From the IMG/VR virus record IMGVR_UViG_3300037189_018914, positions 1 through 62,104 of that record: a stretch of 62,104 nucleotides of DNA. One strand, written 5' to 3'. This stretch comes from a virus. Below the pieces are notes generated by a model. It was given only the letters and a program-made list of their open reading frames with translations, ran no database searches and was not told the origin of the DNA. Shown here one piece after another: positions 1-8,070 of the stretch. Positions within the stretch are counted from its first letter, which is position 1, and every line of letters begins with the position of its first letter. The translations under genes and the position numbers were made by a program.

Positions 1-600
1 GAGAACACCACCATTGAACGCACCACCGCCCGCACCACTACCGCCCGGATACGTTCCGCTGGGTGTGGTCAACGTGTCTGTTGCGGGATTGTAAATCCTC
101 GCGGTCGTGCTGCTGCCGGGCACGCAGAACACCCTGCCGTCAGGCAGGAGAACACCACCATTAAACGAACGACTGCCCGGATACGTTCCGCTGGGCGTGG
201 TCAACGTGTCTGTTGTGGGATTGTAAATCCTCGCGGTCGTGCTGTTGAAGGGCACGCAGAACACATTGCCGTTAGTCAGGAGAACACCACCACTGAAAGA
301 ACTACTGCCCGGATACGTTCCGCTGGGCGTGGTCAACGTGTCGGTTGCGGGATTGTAAATCCTCGCGGTTGTGCTGCTGACGGGCACGCAGAACACCCTG
401 CCGTTAGGCAGGAGAACACCACCACTGAACGCACCACTGCCCGGATACGTTCCGCTGGGTGTCGTTAAAACGTCATTAACGCTGGCTGTTGCAATCGTCT
501 GAGAAATGCTCGCTTGATAGGCGGGCCAGTAAATATTCCCAACGAATCGCCAGTCGAGGGACGCGATACCAGCATACGCTCCGGCCTTGACTATCCACAT
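1..600 (-). CDS. Kelch-like tandem-repeat protein, C-terminus cut by window edge (putative tail adhesin)
   Basis: Two hundred codons are visible and the frame is still open at position 1, so the C-terminus is missing. The ATG at 598-600 overlaps the TGA of the collagen-like gene (TGATG) and has GGAGGG seven bases upstream. After about 45 unique residues beginning [17 protein letters not shown] come 44-residue repeats carrying TTPSGTYPGS, GGVLLPNGRVFCVP and ARIYNPATDTL. The DNA period is exactly 132 bp and the copies are nearly identical, so expansion is recent. The YNPATDT element resembles blade signatures of kelch and galactose-oxidase-type beta-propellers, which suggests a propeller or a beta-solenoid. 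Translational coupling to the fibre gene suggests a virion-surface binding role; that is inference. The last visible repeat carries a short Gly/Ala insertion (GGSGAGGG). Confidence 0.75.
   Translation of the reverse strand, partial: MWIVKAGAYAGIASLDWRFVGNIYWPAYQASISQTIATASVNDVLTTPSGTYPGSGAFSGGVLLPNGRVFCVPVSSTTARIYNPATDTLTTPSGTYPGSSSFSGGVLLTNGNVFCVPFNSTTARIYNPTTDTLTTPSGTYPGSRSFNGGVLLPDGRVFCVPGSSTTARIYNPATDTLTTPSGTYPGGSGAGGGAFNGGVL
48..456. repeat. 132-bp tandem repeats inside the kelch-like gene
   Basis: The marker ggatacgttccgct ends at 60, 192, 324 and 456, giving a period of exactly 132 bp (44 codons). The copies differ at only a few positions, for example gcaccactg versus gaactactg. A 12-bp in-frame insertion sits in the copy nearest the window edge. 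The array runs on beyond position 1. Confidence 0.9.
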
Positions 601-2105
601 CAAAAAACCCTCCAGCAAGAAGATGTGCCGTCGTACACGATGGTGACGCCGCAATTCGGAGCAAGCACATAGTCGGCAGAGTTGTACGTGATGAATCTAT
701 TTCCAGCAGAACTGCTCGAAGAATTATTAGAAAGCGTCACGTTAAAATTGCCGGCGTTGTACAGCATTTTTATAGAACCGTTGTTGTCGAACAGGGTCTT
801 TGAAATGCCCGTTACGTTTATCGCCGCTGTCGTAGAGAAGCGAACCAAAGAAGAGTTGCTAGTTGTTTGAAACGGCGGAGAGCCAGAGGTGACTGTGACA
901 ACTAAATTGTTTTGATCGCTAGATAAGTTTTGAGACGACGTTACGTAGTTCGACGTATTTAAGGTGCCAGCAGGGCCAGTAGGGCCGGTTGCACCGTCTG
1001 CTCCATTGGAGCCATTCGTACCAGCAGGGCCAGTAGCACCCTGAATACCTTGAGGGCCAGTTGCTCCTGTAACACCTGTAACACCTACGCCAGTAGCACC
1101 TTGAGGGCCAGTTGCTCCTGTAACACCGGCAGCACCTTGAGGGCCAGTTGCTCCTGTAACACCGGTAGCACCTTGAGGGCCAGTAAAACCTTGAGGCCCA
1201 GTAGCACCTTGAGGGCCAGTTGCTCCTGTAACACCGGTAGCACCTTGAGGTCCAGTAAAACCTTGAGGTCCAGTAGCACCCTGAATACCTTGAGGGCCAG
1301 TTGCTCCTGTAACACCGGTAGCACCTTGAGGTCCAGTAGCACCCTGAATACCTTGAGGGCCAGTAGCACCTTGAGGTCCAGTAGCACCCTGAATACCTTG
1401 AGGGCCAGTAGCACCCTGAATACCTTGAGGTCCAGTAGCACCTTGTGGGCCAGTAGAACCTTGAGGGCCAGTGGCACCAGTAGCACCGTCGGTGCCGTTC
1501 GCACCGGCCTGTGCGATTAAAGTCCAGTAATCATTTACGTAGCCGCCAAACGGCCCATAACCCAATGGTGCATAACGAAGACAGTACCAAGTCTGCCCAG
1601 AGTAAGTGACAACCGAACCAATGTCGTAAATAACGCCGCCAGACCATTCACCAGAAAAAAGCCAAAGTGCGGACGCACCTTGAGGGCCGGTAGCACCCTG
1701 AATACCTTGAGGGCCGGTAGCACCCTGAATACCTTGAGGGCCGGTAGCACCAGTGGCACCGTTTGCTCCGTTGGAGCCATTCGTGCCAGCAGGGCCGGTA
1801 GCACCTTGCGGGCCAGTTGCCCCTGTAACACCTACGCCGGTAGCACCTTGAGGGCCAGTAGCACCCTGCGGGCCAGTGGCACCCTGAATACCTTGAGGGC
1901 CAGTAGCACCCTGCGGGCCAGTGGCACCCTGAATACCTTGAGGGCCAGTAGCACCCCGCGGGCCAGTTGGCCCAATTGCTGATAAAGAACCAACAGTCGC
2001 TTTTTTAGTGACGAACGGCTCCACCGACGTATCGACAATTGGGAGAATGTCGTTTACGCCGGGAGTAGACTTTAGCGGGAGTTCAGAAATCTTTTTATTT
2101 GCCAT
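600..2105 (-). CDS. Collagen-like tail fibre protein with embedded carbohydrate-binding-like module
   Basis: 501 residues. An N-terminal head ([10 protein letters not shown]..., residues 1-44) resembles the start of many phage fibre proteins. It is followed by Gly-X-Y repeats built from GATGPQG and [10 protein letters not shown] units (about 45-143 and 201-380). Between them residues 145-200 form a compact aromatic insert ([28 protein letters not shown]) with the W/Y spacing of CBM5/12 chitin-binding-like modules. The C-terminal domain (about 381-501) is Ser/Asn/Thr-rich and predicted all-beta, probably a trimerisation or receptor-binding tip. Collagen-like segments trimerise in known phage fibres. 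The ATG at 2105 has AAGGTG upstream, and the stop overlaps the start of the next gene. Product type is confident; the module assignment is inference. Confidence 0.85.
   Translation of the reverse strand: MANKKISELPLKSTPGVNDILPIVDTSVEPFVTKKATVGSLSAIGPTGPRGATGPQGIQGATGPQGATGPQGIQGATGPQGATGPQGATGVGVTGATGPQGATGPAGTNGSNGANGATGATGPQGIQGATGPQGIQGATGPQGASALWLFSGEWSGGVIYDIGSVVTYSGQTWYCLRYAPLGYGPFGGYVNDYWTLIAQAGANGTDGATGATGPQGSTGPQGATGPQGIQGATGPQGIQGATGPQGATGPQGIQGATGPQGATGVTGATGPQGIQGATGPQGFTGPQGATGVTGATGPQGATGPQGFTGPQGATGVTGATGPQGAAGVTGATGPQGATGVGVTGVTGATGPQGIQGATGPAGTNGSNGADGATGPTGPAGTLNTSNYVTSSQNLSSDQNNLVVTVTSGSPPFQTTSNSSLVRFSTTAAINVTGISKTLFDNNGSIKMLYNAGNFNVTLSNNSSSSSAGNRFITYNSADYVLAPNCGVTIVYDGTSSCWRVF
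966..1973. repeat. Gly-X-Y coding repeats (collagen-like)
   Basis: Imperfect 9- to 27-bp repeats (variants of ttgagggccagtagcacc on the plus strand) encode GATGPQG-type units on the minus strand. They are interrupted at about 1506-1673 by the carbohydrate-binding-like insert. Repeat length is likely to vary between related genomes. Confidence 0.9.
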
Positions 2106-2108
2106 ACG

Positions 2109-2420
2109 TCACCTTTTGTAGTCGTTGATGTCGTCGTCATCTTCTTCATAGCGATGACGGGTTTTGTTCTTTTTATCGGAGTGCTTTACGCCCTCAACAA
2201 TGTCTGCCGCCCGTGTAAGCCATTTAGCCAGCTTGCGAGCATCCGCCGCTGTAAGCATTGGTGACTGCTCCCCAAAAATATCGAAAACAACCCCGCTCTC
2301 GGCGTGATCTCCGGCGTCCCAGTCGCCGGCTTGGATGTACAAAGTCGGTGCGTTTTTTGTGCCGTTCTCGGCGTTTAGGAACTTAATGGAATTTGGGGTG
2401 TTTTCTACAAGCGTAGCCAC
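2109..2420 (-). CDS. Hypothetical protein, 103 aa, acidic/basic C-terminal tail
   Basis: No family recognised. A mixed alpha/beta N-terminal part (TLYIQAGDWDAGDHAESGVVFDIF) is followed by a helical region (TAADARKLAKWLTRAADIVEG) and a charged tail with four Asp in a row. The start is GTG at 2418-2420, since there is no ATG nearby; a GGAG lies about 11 bases upstream. It sits 3 bp upstream of the collagen-like gene and may share its transcript. The helical part reads like small phage proteins that handle a per-position mask or value, but no function is claimed. Confidence 0.75.
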   Translation of the reverse strand: MATLVENTPNSIKFLNAENGTKNAPTLYIQAGDWDAGDHAESGVVFDIFGEQSPMLTAADARKLAKWLTRAADIVEGVKHSDKKNKTRHRYEEDDDDINDYKR

Positions 2421-2425
2421 TGAAA

Positions 2426-2692
2426 TCAGTACTCCGTTACGTCGTCAAGAATCACTGGTGTGTTTTCGCCGGCCCAGATACCGACGAACTTGCCAGAAAA
2501 ATACTCCTCGGCGTCTTCTTCAGAAAGACCATCTTCCGCGAGTTTTTCAAAAATTTTTGCTTTGCTATAGACGGCTACGGGGTCCTTGTGGCCAATGTAC
2601 CCCACACCAATCAGAGCCGAAGCCATGTTTTCAAACAAATAGGCGTCTGGGTTTAAGTCGCCTAGCTGATCGAGGACGCTTTGTGGTTCCAT
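2426..2692 (-). CDS. Conserved phage protein of unknown function, 88 aa
   Basis: The segment DPVAVYSKAKIFEKLAEDG, then LSEEDAEEYF, then VGIWAGENTPVIL matches the pattern of a widespread small phage family (VYDxxKxIxxLxxDGMxxEEAxEYFxFNVxGAxVGExTPxF). Its function is unknown to me. The ATG at 2690-2692 is chosen because it lies one base after the TAA of the upstream gene (TAACATG), a spacing repeated elsewhere in this genome. A longer reading from 2734 would run into that gene. Confidence 0.8.
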   Translation of the reverse strand: MEPQSVLDQLGDLNPDAYLFENMASALIGVGYIGHKDPVAVYSKAKIFEKLAEDGLSEEDAEEYFSGKFVGIWAGENTPVILDDVTEY

Positions 2693-2693
2693 G

Positions 2694-3200
2694 TTAAGTT
2701 CCGTTGTCGAGGTCTTCGAGAAATAAAACGGCAATGTCGCTTGCTCGTCGATATCCCTCTCGGACGCCTCTTTGGTATTCAGGTGTTCCGGGCGTCGCGG
2801 GTCGCTCCGTCAGGTCCGCAATCACCGAAAGACCAGCCATCATTTTATTGCGTAGCTGCCGGTATTCAAAAGAACTGTAAACAACGTCTACGCTTAAACC
2901 GGAAACGTCGGCGTCTATTTTCGAAGAAATCTCGGGTTTTAGGCCCATATCCTGCAGCAATTTTGTGCAGTGCAACAGGGCCGAATAATCCTCAAACGTC
3001 GCCGCAGAGTTCGGGACGTACTTCTGCACAAGAGCGTGCAGTACATAACAGATTTTACGGAGTGCACTATTTACGGTTTTGTTTTCAGGGCTCACGAGCA
3101 ATTTTCGCTCTAATTTTTGAGCCTCGTTTTTAGCAACAAAAACCGAATCATCACGCTCGCGACGGGCGGCGGCGAACTCTGGTGCCAGCATTACGGCCAT
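2694..3200 (-). CDS. Hypothetical helical protein, 168 aa
   Basis: Predicted mostly helical, ending in a conserved-looking segment GTPEYQRGVREGYRRASDIAVLFLEDL. Similar tails occur in uncharacterised phage proteins. The ATG at 3198-3200 has GGAG seven bases upstream and is preferred over the longer reading from 3227. The gene overlaps the end of the thymidylate kinase gene by 50 bp in another frame, and its stop is one base from the next start. Confidence 0.75.
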   Translation of the reverse strand: MAVMLAPEFAAARRERDDSVFVAKNEAQKLERKLLVSPENKTVNSALRKICYVLHALVQKYVPNSAATFEDYSALLHCTKLLQDMGLKPEISSKIDADVSGLSVDVVYSSFEYRQLRNKMMAGLSVIADLTERPATPGTPEYQRGVREGYRRASDIAVLFLEDLDNGT

Positions 3201-3831
3201 GAGTAGACTCCATTCTTGGTTTAACACCGCGATCCTTCAATGCAGATTTCACAATGGTGTAAATCTGATGGTGTGTTGTTTCTGCCGGCTGCTCGGCGTT
3301 GATGATTTCCGTGCGTGCGGCGTGGCCGTGGTCGGCGAATTCAAGATAGGCGTCACGCATGATTTTTCGGTCAGCCATGCATTTCCGCTCGTACCGGTCG
3401 CGGGGTTTGCCCATCCTTTTTTTAGCTTTTGCCGGTTTTAGATCGAGCAAAAAGCAGATGTCAGGAAAAACGCAGTCTGACACTTCAAAGATGTTGATAA
3501 GTAGGCCGTCTGGTATGTCGTTCATGACGCCCTGATAAACAAGCGTCGACAGGAACCAACGGTCGCAGATTATGACTGTCTTTTTACGCATCTGCTCGGA
3601 GGCGTATGCCGACAGTTCTGCCCGCCCAGCGGAGAACAACAGCATCTGGGCCACCGGCGTAATTGGCCCATCGTTGTCGAGGAGGATTTGCCGGATAGCT
3701 GTGCCGATCTTTGTCGTCCCGGGGTCAGCCACAAGCTCAACCTTATAGCCGTCGTCTGCTAAGTGCTGCTGAAGCATGCGGGCCTGCGTACTTTTGCCGG
3801 CACCGTCAATCCCCTCAAAACAGATAAACAC
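3151..3831 (-). CDS. tmk: Thymidylate kinase
   Basis: 226 residues. The N-terminus MFICFEGIDGAGKSTQ carries the P-loop (GIDGAGKST) typical of dTMP kinase, followed by the DRW motif (ICDRWFLSTLVYQG) and a lid region rich in Arg/Lys (KPRDRYERK). The enzyme phosphorylates dTMP to dTDP with ATP in the cytoplasm, raising dTTP for phage DNA synthesis. The start is GTG at 3829-3831 with AAGG six bases upstream. The C-terminal about 25 residues (TRVRRRPSRA) are basic and extend past the usual end. It sits downstream of an HD-domain gene and a small unknown gene, a nucleotide-metabolism neighbourhood. Deoxynucleoside kinase would be the alternative, but the motif set fits Tmk better. Confidence 0.88.
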   Translation of the reverse strand: MFICFEGIDGAGKSTQARMLQQHLADDGYKVELVADPGTTKIGTAIRQILLDNDGPITPVAQMLLFSAGRAELSAYASEQMRKKTVIICDRWFLSTLVYQGVMNDIPDGLLINIFEVSDCVFPDICFLLDLKPAKAKKRMGKPRDRYERKCMADRKIMRDAYLEFADHGHAARTEIINAEQPAETTHHQIYTIVKSALKDRGVKPRMESTHGRNAGTRVRRRPSRA

Positions 3832-3848
3832 AACAAGCCTTTCTGCAA

Positions 3849-4172
3849 TTACCCGGTGACACGAATAGAAGAATCGGCCATCGCTCCCGCTGATCGAACG
3901 CTGCCGCCGTTGTTGCCGGTAATAGAGAAGGCCGGCATGACCGCGACAGGTGTTTCGGCGGACGGTGTGGGCGTTAGTAAATATTCACTTCCGTCTGAAA
4001 AGCGAAGAGATAGTCCGCTGGCCGCGTGGCCAACACCTACAATGCCAGAATCGGTGAGCCATTTAGTAGCATATTCACAGAAACGCTGCAACACCTCAGC
4101 GTCGTTTTTTTGGCTGGTAGTCTGGGAAAGAAAGTCATTCCGAATCTTCGCGAACATTTCGTTTTCCGGCAT
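3849..4172 (-). CDS. Hypothetical protein, 107 aa
   Basis: Starts MPENEMFAKIRNDFLS. The C-terminal part is beta-rich (GLSLRFSDGSEYLLTPTPSAE). The ATG at 4170-4172 is supported by GAGAGG six bases upstream, and overlaps the end of the HD-domain gene by 38 bp in another frame. An apparent upstream extension to 4385 is only the shadow of that gene. No family recognised. Confidence 0.75.
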   Translation of the reverse strand: MPENEMFAKIRNDFLSQTTSQKNDAEVLQRFCEYATKWLTDSGIVGVGHAASGLSLRFSDGSEYLLTPTPSAETPVAVMPAFSITGNNGGSVRSAGAMADSSIRVTG

Positions 4173-4908
4173 ATCGCACCTCTCGTTTCTGCTCTTTAGC
4201 TTTACTGATCTTTTTGGCTTTTTTCTCAGCAGCAACCGTTTCTCGCAATGTTTTCGTGCTCTGCATAACAAGCTTTTCCATCTTCGCTTTTTGCTTGCAG
4301 GCTTTGATCTTCTGGCTAATTTCTGACAGCAAGTTTCTAGCCACGTGCGTGAACATTCGTAAAACGTAGTACTTGTTCGCTGCATGCACTGCTAGCAGAT
4401 CGCCGTCAAGCTGGGCAAGAATTTTTTTAGACTTAGGCACAAGTGGTAGGCCAGCAGCCTCTATGGCGTCAGACAGATATTTGGCCGTGCAGAGGATGTC
4501 CGCGACCACGACAATCTGAGCCCCAACAGGGCTTTGACTCAACCTCCCGCGAAACTCCATATCTCGCTTTGTTTCGACAAGCCGAAAATCCCGGCTGATC
4601 GCGGCAACCATGGCGGCAATCTGCACGTTGGTGACCTCGGCGACGTTTTCAAACGCACAAGAACTAACGTTCAATACGTCATGCAAAAGACCGCAATGCA
4701 CAATCGCTGTAATGCTGTCTTTAGAGTTCTCTGGCAGATAGTCTTGTCGCATGTCTTGGTACAAGCGATGGGCAATCTTTTCGGCCTGCGTCGCGACACG
4801 CTTTGCGTGCTGAAGCATCTCCTCGCCCACGGGCGTAGTTTTATTGACGTAGCATTGAGCCGCAAAATGATATGTTTTTTCTAACGATAGCTCGTCTGTT
4901 TTTTTCAT
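4135..4908 (-). CDS. HD-domain phosphohydrolase, RelA/SpoT-hydrolase-like
   Basis: 257 residues. HAKRVATQAEKI supplies the first His, HCGLLHDVL the HD pair, and VVVADILCTAKYLSDA a late Asp, matching the H...HD...D metal-binding layout of HD hydrolases. The closest resemblance by eye is the hydrolase half of RelA/SpoT enzymes. No synthetase domain follows; the C-terminal about 60 residues are Lys-rich and likely coiled. The substrate could be (p)ppGpp or another nucleotide, which is inference. ATG at 4906-4908 has a perfect GGAGG seven bases upstream. It lies between a glycosyltransferase and thymidylate kinase. Confidence 0.7.
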   Translation of the reverse strand: MKKTDELSLEKTYHFAAQCYVNKTTPVGEEMLQHAKRVATQAEKIAHRLYQDMRQDYLPENSKDSITAIVHCGLLHDVLNVSSCAFENVAEVTNVQIAAMVAAISRDFRLVETKRDMEFRGRLSQSPVGAQIVVVADILCTAKYLSDAIEAAGLPLVPKSKKILAQLDGDLLAVHAANKYYVLRMFTHVARNLLSEISQKIKACKQKAKMEKLVMQSTKTLRETVAAEKKAKKISKAKEQKREVRYAGKRNVREDSE

Positions 4909-4929
4909 GGGTGCCTCCGTGCACCGCAA

Positions 4930-5970
4930 CTAAACAAGCCGCAAAATTGCGTGCCATCCTAGCTCGAATGATTTGCGACGTGAGTTGAGGTTATAGTTAA
5001 TTTTTTTGTTTAAATTGTCAATGTGCCACGGCTCCGCGATTAATGTCTGCAACGCTTCGGCGTACTTTTCGTAGTTCGGTGCCGCGTGTGGCACGCCGTT
5101 CTCGTCAAAATCTATTTTGGTTTTGACCAACACGCCGTTCGCGTCAGGATATACGAAGTCGGTCTGGGGCGATACGGCAAACGTCAGTACTGGCGTGCCG
5201 CAGTTGATCGACGTCAAATTACAAAACCCAAAATTGTCGCACTCGGCCGGAAAAATTGTCAGATCATGAGCGGCAAATAACGCCGGGCGTTCCGTCAACG
5301 GAACTTTACGCGTCAGGGTGACACGCCCAGTCCGTTCTCCCAGCCGTTGAAAAAATTTAGCCACAGCCGGAGAGAATTTACTCGACGAGATGCACACAGT
5401 GAGGTGGGCTTCGGGCATCCGCGGGAGCAAATACGCAAGCCAGTCCAGAAACGAGCCCTGTGTACAGCGGGCGTTCCGATCAAACCACGGTAAAAACAAC
5501 TTAATCTTACGGTGGTTAATAGTGCCTTCTTTTTTGGTAATCGGCAGTCCGGTGTCGAAGGGGATCAGCGTGACATTACGAAATTTGTATACGCCGTGAA
5601 ATAGCTCACGGGCCTCGGTCGACAGCGTGATGATGTGGTCCGCCTGCCGAGCGGCCTTGCGGAACGGCGGGCTGATTTCCTGCCACATTGGAACGAGGAC
5701 GGTAAGGATGCCGTTTCGTTTGGCGTAGTTTATCTGCTCAACACGCGGGATATGCGTCCAAACAATTACAGACTTGTGTTTGGCCCAGCTAGTAAAGCTT
5801 TGTTTGGATTTATAGACGACGACGTTGTCGTAACGCGACTTGATCTTGGCGGGCTGATTGTCGGCGTAGATAGAAAAATCTATTCCACGGTCACGCAAAA
5901 AGTCAGCTAGCCGAATGGCGAAATAAGTCTGGTCGCACTGGGCGTAGTGCGTATAGATGCCGATGCTCAT
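4930..5970 (-). CDS. GT-B glycosyltransferase (GT4-like)
   Basis: 346 residues. The N-terminal Rossmann half starts MSIGIYTHYAQCDQTYFAIRL and includes VIVWTHIPRVEQINYA. The C-terminal half has the donor-site motif FPAECDNFGFCNLTSINCG followed by TPVLTF, the E-x7-E-type region of GT4/GT1 enzymes, with the second Glu apparently replaced by the N of NLTS. It would transfer a sugar from an activated nucleotide donor to an unknown acceptor: phage DNA, a virion protein or the host envelope. It abuts the portal gene by 2 bp, so transcription with virion genes is likely. Family-level call is confident; substrate unknown. Confidence 0.8.
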   Translation of the reverse strand: MSIGIYTHYAQCDQTYFAIRLADFLRDRGIDFSIYADNQPAKIKSRYDNVVVYKSKQSFTSWAKHKSVIVWTHIPRVEQINYAKRNGILTVLVPMWQEISPPFRKAARQADHIITLSTEARELFHGVYKFRNVTLIPFDTGLPITKKEGTINHRKIKLFLPWFDRNARCTQGSFLDWLAYLLPRMPEAHLTVCISSSKFSPAVAKFFQRLGERTGRVTLTRKVPLTERPALFAAHDLTIFPAECDNFGFCNLTSINCGTPVLTFAVSPQTDFVYPDANGVLVKTKIDFDENGVPHAAPNYEKYAEALQTLIAEPWHIDNLNKKINYNLNSRRKSFELGWHAILRLV

Positions 5971-5972
5971 TT

Positions 5973-7904
5973 CTACATACCAGCGGGAGCAGGTTGTCCA
6001 TACTGCTGAGCCATAACCATTGCCCCGCCTTGAGACCGGGCTTGCTGTCGGATGTCGTCGATGATGCTCGTGACGAGAGCATGCATCGTCGCGTCGCCAC
6101 GTTTGAGATTAATAAGCTCGGAATCTTTCTGCGTCTCCGGCATCGACAGCAGTTGGTTAGCGATAAGCTGGGCCTGCTGCTGCAAATCTTCAGGCGTCCG
6201 CGGGATGTTACCAGAGTTCTGCCGTTGCATGAGGAAATGGTCAACGGCTGATGGCTGCCCCGGACCCATTGGAGCACCGCCGGCGGCTGGCACAGGAGCA
6301 CCGCCCGGATCGGCTGGCATGCCCGTCGCACTGGCACCGGCCTGTCCAACACCGCCGACCATCTCGGCCGACTGCGACAGGTCTTTCATTTGCTGCGACT
6401 GCTCCATCTGCTTCTGCATCCGCTCTTGCTCTTCGGCGTAAATGCGTTCTTCTTCCAGCATCCGCTTGGTCTCGTCTTCGTAGTCGATGCCTACGCTCTT
6501 GAGGCCCGTTGTCTTGCTGATCATCTGGCCCTGCATCAACTGCAGCTTGGCCATCTGCCGGTTGAGGTCGTCGGCGTGCGTGACGCGGACCAGCTTGGCC
6601 CCCACCGGTTCCCACGACATAACCTTGGCAACGTGGCTCGCTAAGTCATTCAGGAAGCGGTTCATATTGTGCGGCAGGTGGCTCCAGTTGGCTTCAAATA
6701 GCCGCAAGGCTGCCGGGGCAGCTTGGAACGACAGCGTGCCGTTAAACAGTTCAACCGGCATACCGATGCACTTCAACAGCGTCTCAAGGCCCTGATCGAG
6801 CAAGTCTTTGGGAGCAAGCTGCGAGGCGTCGCCGCCAAGGGCCTGATAGTTCACGGGGAAAGGCAGAACGTTCCAGCGGGCCGGGTCGGTGCGGCGGGCA
6901 CGAAGCATTGACTGCACGCGAGCCGTAAAGTTGGACAGATTAATGGTGTGTACTGGGTCGGCAGATTGGGCATCGCCGCCTCGTGGGGCGGGCGTGATGA
7001 CGCGGAACGGGATCACGTAGTCCAACGCGATCGCCTCGTTGTAGCGGTGCAAAATCTGGTAGTACCACGCTTGCCGGAAATTGGTCAGCACGCGAGAGAT
7101 GCCCCAGCCGCGGTTCCGCATGCCGGCGAGAGCGTCTTCTTTGAGGTGGTAAATCACGCCCTTATCGAACATCAGGTTTTGTTCGTTCTTGATAGCCTGA
7201 ATAACTTCCCAACTGGCTCGCTCAAGATGATGAAGATGTCCTTGCTTGATTAACGCCCGGTAGTCCTGCGGAATCTTCCAGACATACGAGCACTCGTCGG
7301 TGTACGGGTCCCAGAGAATGTCGATCTCGTGCGGACTCCAGCGTTTGACGTGCATGCTGTCCGTGTCGCCAGATCGCCGGTCGATGTGTCGCCATTCGCC
7401 GGTTCGTTTGCACTTCGGGCAGGTGGCGTGAAATTGGAAATCATGCCACTTGAATGCACACTGCTCAGAGTTGTAAACCTTGTCGAGCGGCATTTCGAGG
7501 CCGCACGATTTGCAGGACAGATATCGGCGGAACGGCACGAGCAAGCTGGTAAACGAGTTACCGTAGGACATGTAGTCCAGCCCGATGGTGTGCAACACGT
7601 TCTTAATGCTGAGCGTGTCTTCGAGAAAGACTTGAAACTTTTCCTTCTCTTCGCGGCCAGTCGTGTTCTCGCCGATGTCGTAAATTTCGATGTCGGTAAC
7701 GAAGTACGAAACCACGCGGTCGATCGCCTGCCGATACGGACCGTTGGCGTTCATGACGTATTCCGTCCAGCGTAAAGCTGTCTGAATACTTTCCGGCATC
7801 GAGAGACTGGCGATGTCGCAGAACGGGTCCGGGAAGCGTTCGTCAGAGTGAACGCCCTTGCCCAGCGAGTTGTAGCCCAATTGTGCGGTAGGAGTTAACG
7901 ACAC
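5973..7904 (-). CDS. Portal protein with an inserted zinc-ribbon
   Basis: 643 residues, a usual portal length. Portal-like features include YRQAIDRVVSYFVTDIEIYD near residue 60, YMSYGNSFTSLLVPFRRY near 111-130, a helical wing/stem region (YYQILHRYNEAIALDYVIPF) and ALRLFEANWSHLPHNMNRFL. Residues 131-165 hold CKSC and CPKC pairs, an apparent zinc ribbon inserted in the wing domain. The last about 160 residues are Met/Gln/Pro/Gly-rich and probably flexible. The portal forms the dodecameric vertex ring through which DNA is packaged and ejected. Start is GTG at 7902-7904 after GGGGTG. Neighbours are a 49-residue gene upstream and the glycosyltransferase downstream. Confidence 0.8.
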   Translation of the reverse strand: MSLTPTAQLGYNSLGKGVHSDERFPDPFCDIASLSMPESIQTALRWTEYVMNANGPYRQAIDRVVSYFVTDIEIYDIGENTTGREEKEKFQVFLEDTLSIKNVLHTIGLDYMSYGNSFTSLLVPFRRYLSCKSCGLEMPLDKVYNSEQCAFKWHDFQFHATCPKCKRTGEWRHIDRRSGDTDSMHVKRWSPHEIDILWDPYTDECSYVWKIPQDYRALIKQGHLHHLERASWEVIQAIKNEQNLMFDKGVIYHLKEDALAGMRNRGWGISRVLTNFRQAWYYQILHRYNEAIALDYVIPFRVITPAPRGGDAQSADPVHTINLSNFTARVQSMLRARRTDPARWNVLPFPVNYQALGGDASQLAPKDLLDQGLETLLKCIGMPVELFNGTLSFQAAPAALRLFEANWSHLPHNMNRFLNDLASHVAKVMSWEPVGAKLVRVTHADDLNRQMAKLQLMQGQMISKTTGLKSVGIDYEDETKRMLEEERIYAEEQERMQKQMEQSQQMKDLSQSAEMVGGVGQAGASATGMPADPGGAPVPAAGGAPMGPGQPSAVDHFLMQRQNSGNIPRTPEDLQQQAQLIANQLLSMPETQKDSELINLKRGDATMHALVTSIIDDIRQQARSQGGAMVMAQQYGQPAPAGM

Positions 7905-7916
7905 TACAGCACCCCG

Positions 7917-8066
7917 TTATTTTACGGCAGATTCGGCCGCACGCTTACGAAAATCACTATCTAATTCCGCTGCGGTCGGTTTTTTGTTGTCATTATGGGC
8001 GGCTGTCTTTTCCGGCTCGTGTTCCGGGTTTGTTAAATCAGCCCTGATCACGCCTTGCTTTTCCAT
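7917..8066 (-). CDS. Small hydrophilic protein, 49 aa
   Basis: ATG at 8064-8066, TAA at 7917-7919. The product starts MEKQGVIRADLTNPEHEP and ends FRKRAAESAVK; it is highly charged with no hydrophobic segment and is probably disordered with a C-terminal helix. It fills the gap between the 312-residue gene (stop five bases upstream) and the portal gene exactly. Upstream bases give only a weak ribosome-binding site (GGAATC). No family recognised. Confidence 0.55.
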   Translation of the reverse strand: MEKQGVIRADLTNPEHEPEKTAAHNDNKKPTAAELDSDFRKRAAESAVK

Positions 8067-8070
8067 AAGA

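Noticed and set aside
48-456. Repeats as a CRISPR array
   Set aside because: Repeat units are contiguous with no spacers, exactly 44 codons long, and lie in an open reading frame.
1050-1982. Plus- and minus-strand frames rich in Ser/Thr/Leu/Ala within the collagen region
   Set aside because: Repeat DNA encodes regular but meaningless peptides in other frames; only the Gly-X-Y frame has unique flanking domains and a ribosome site.
4173-4385. N-terminal extension of the 107-residue protein
   Set aside because: Reads in a shadow frame of the HD-domain gene; ATG at 4172 has a good ribosome site.
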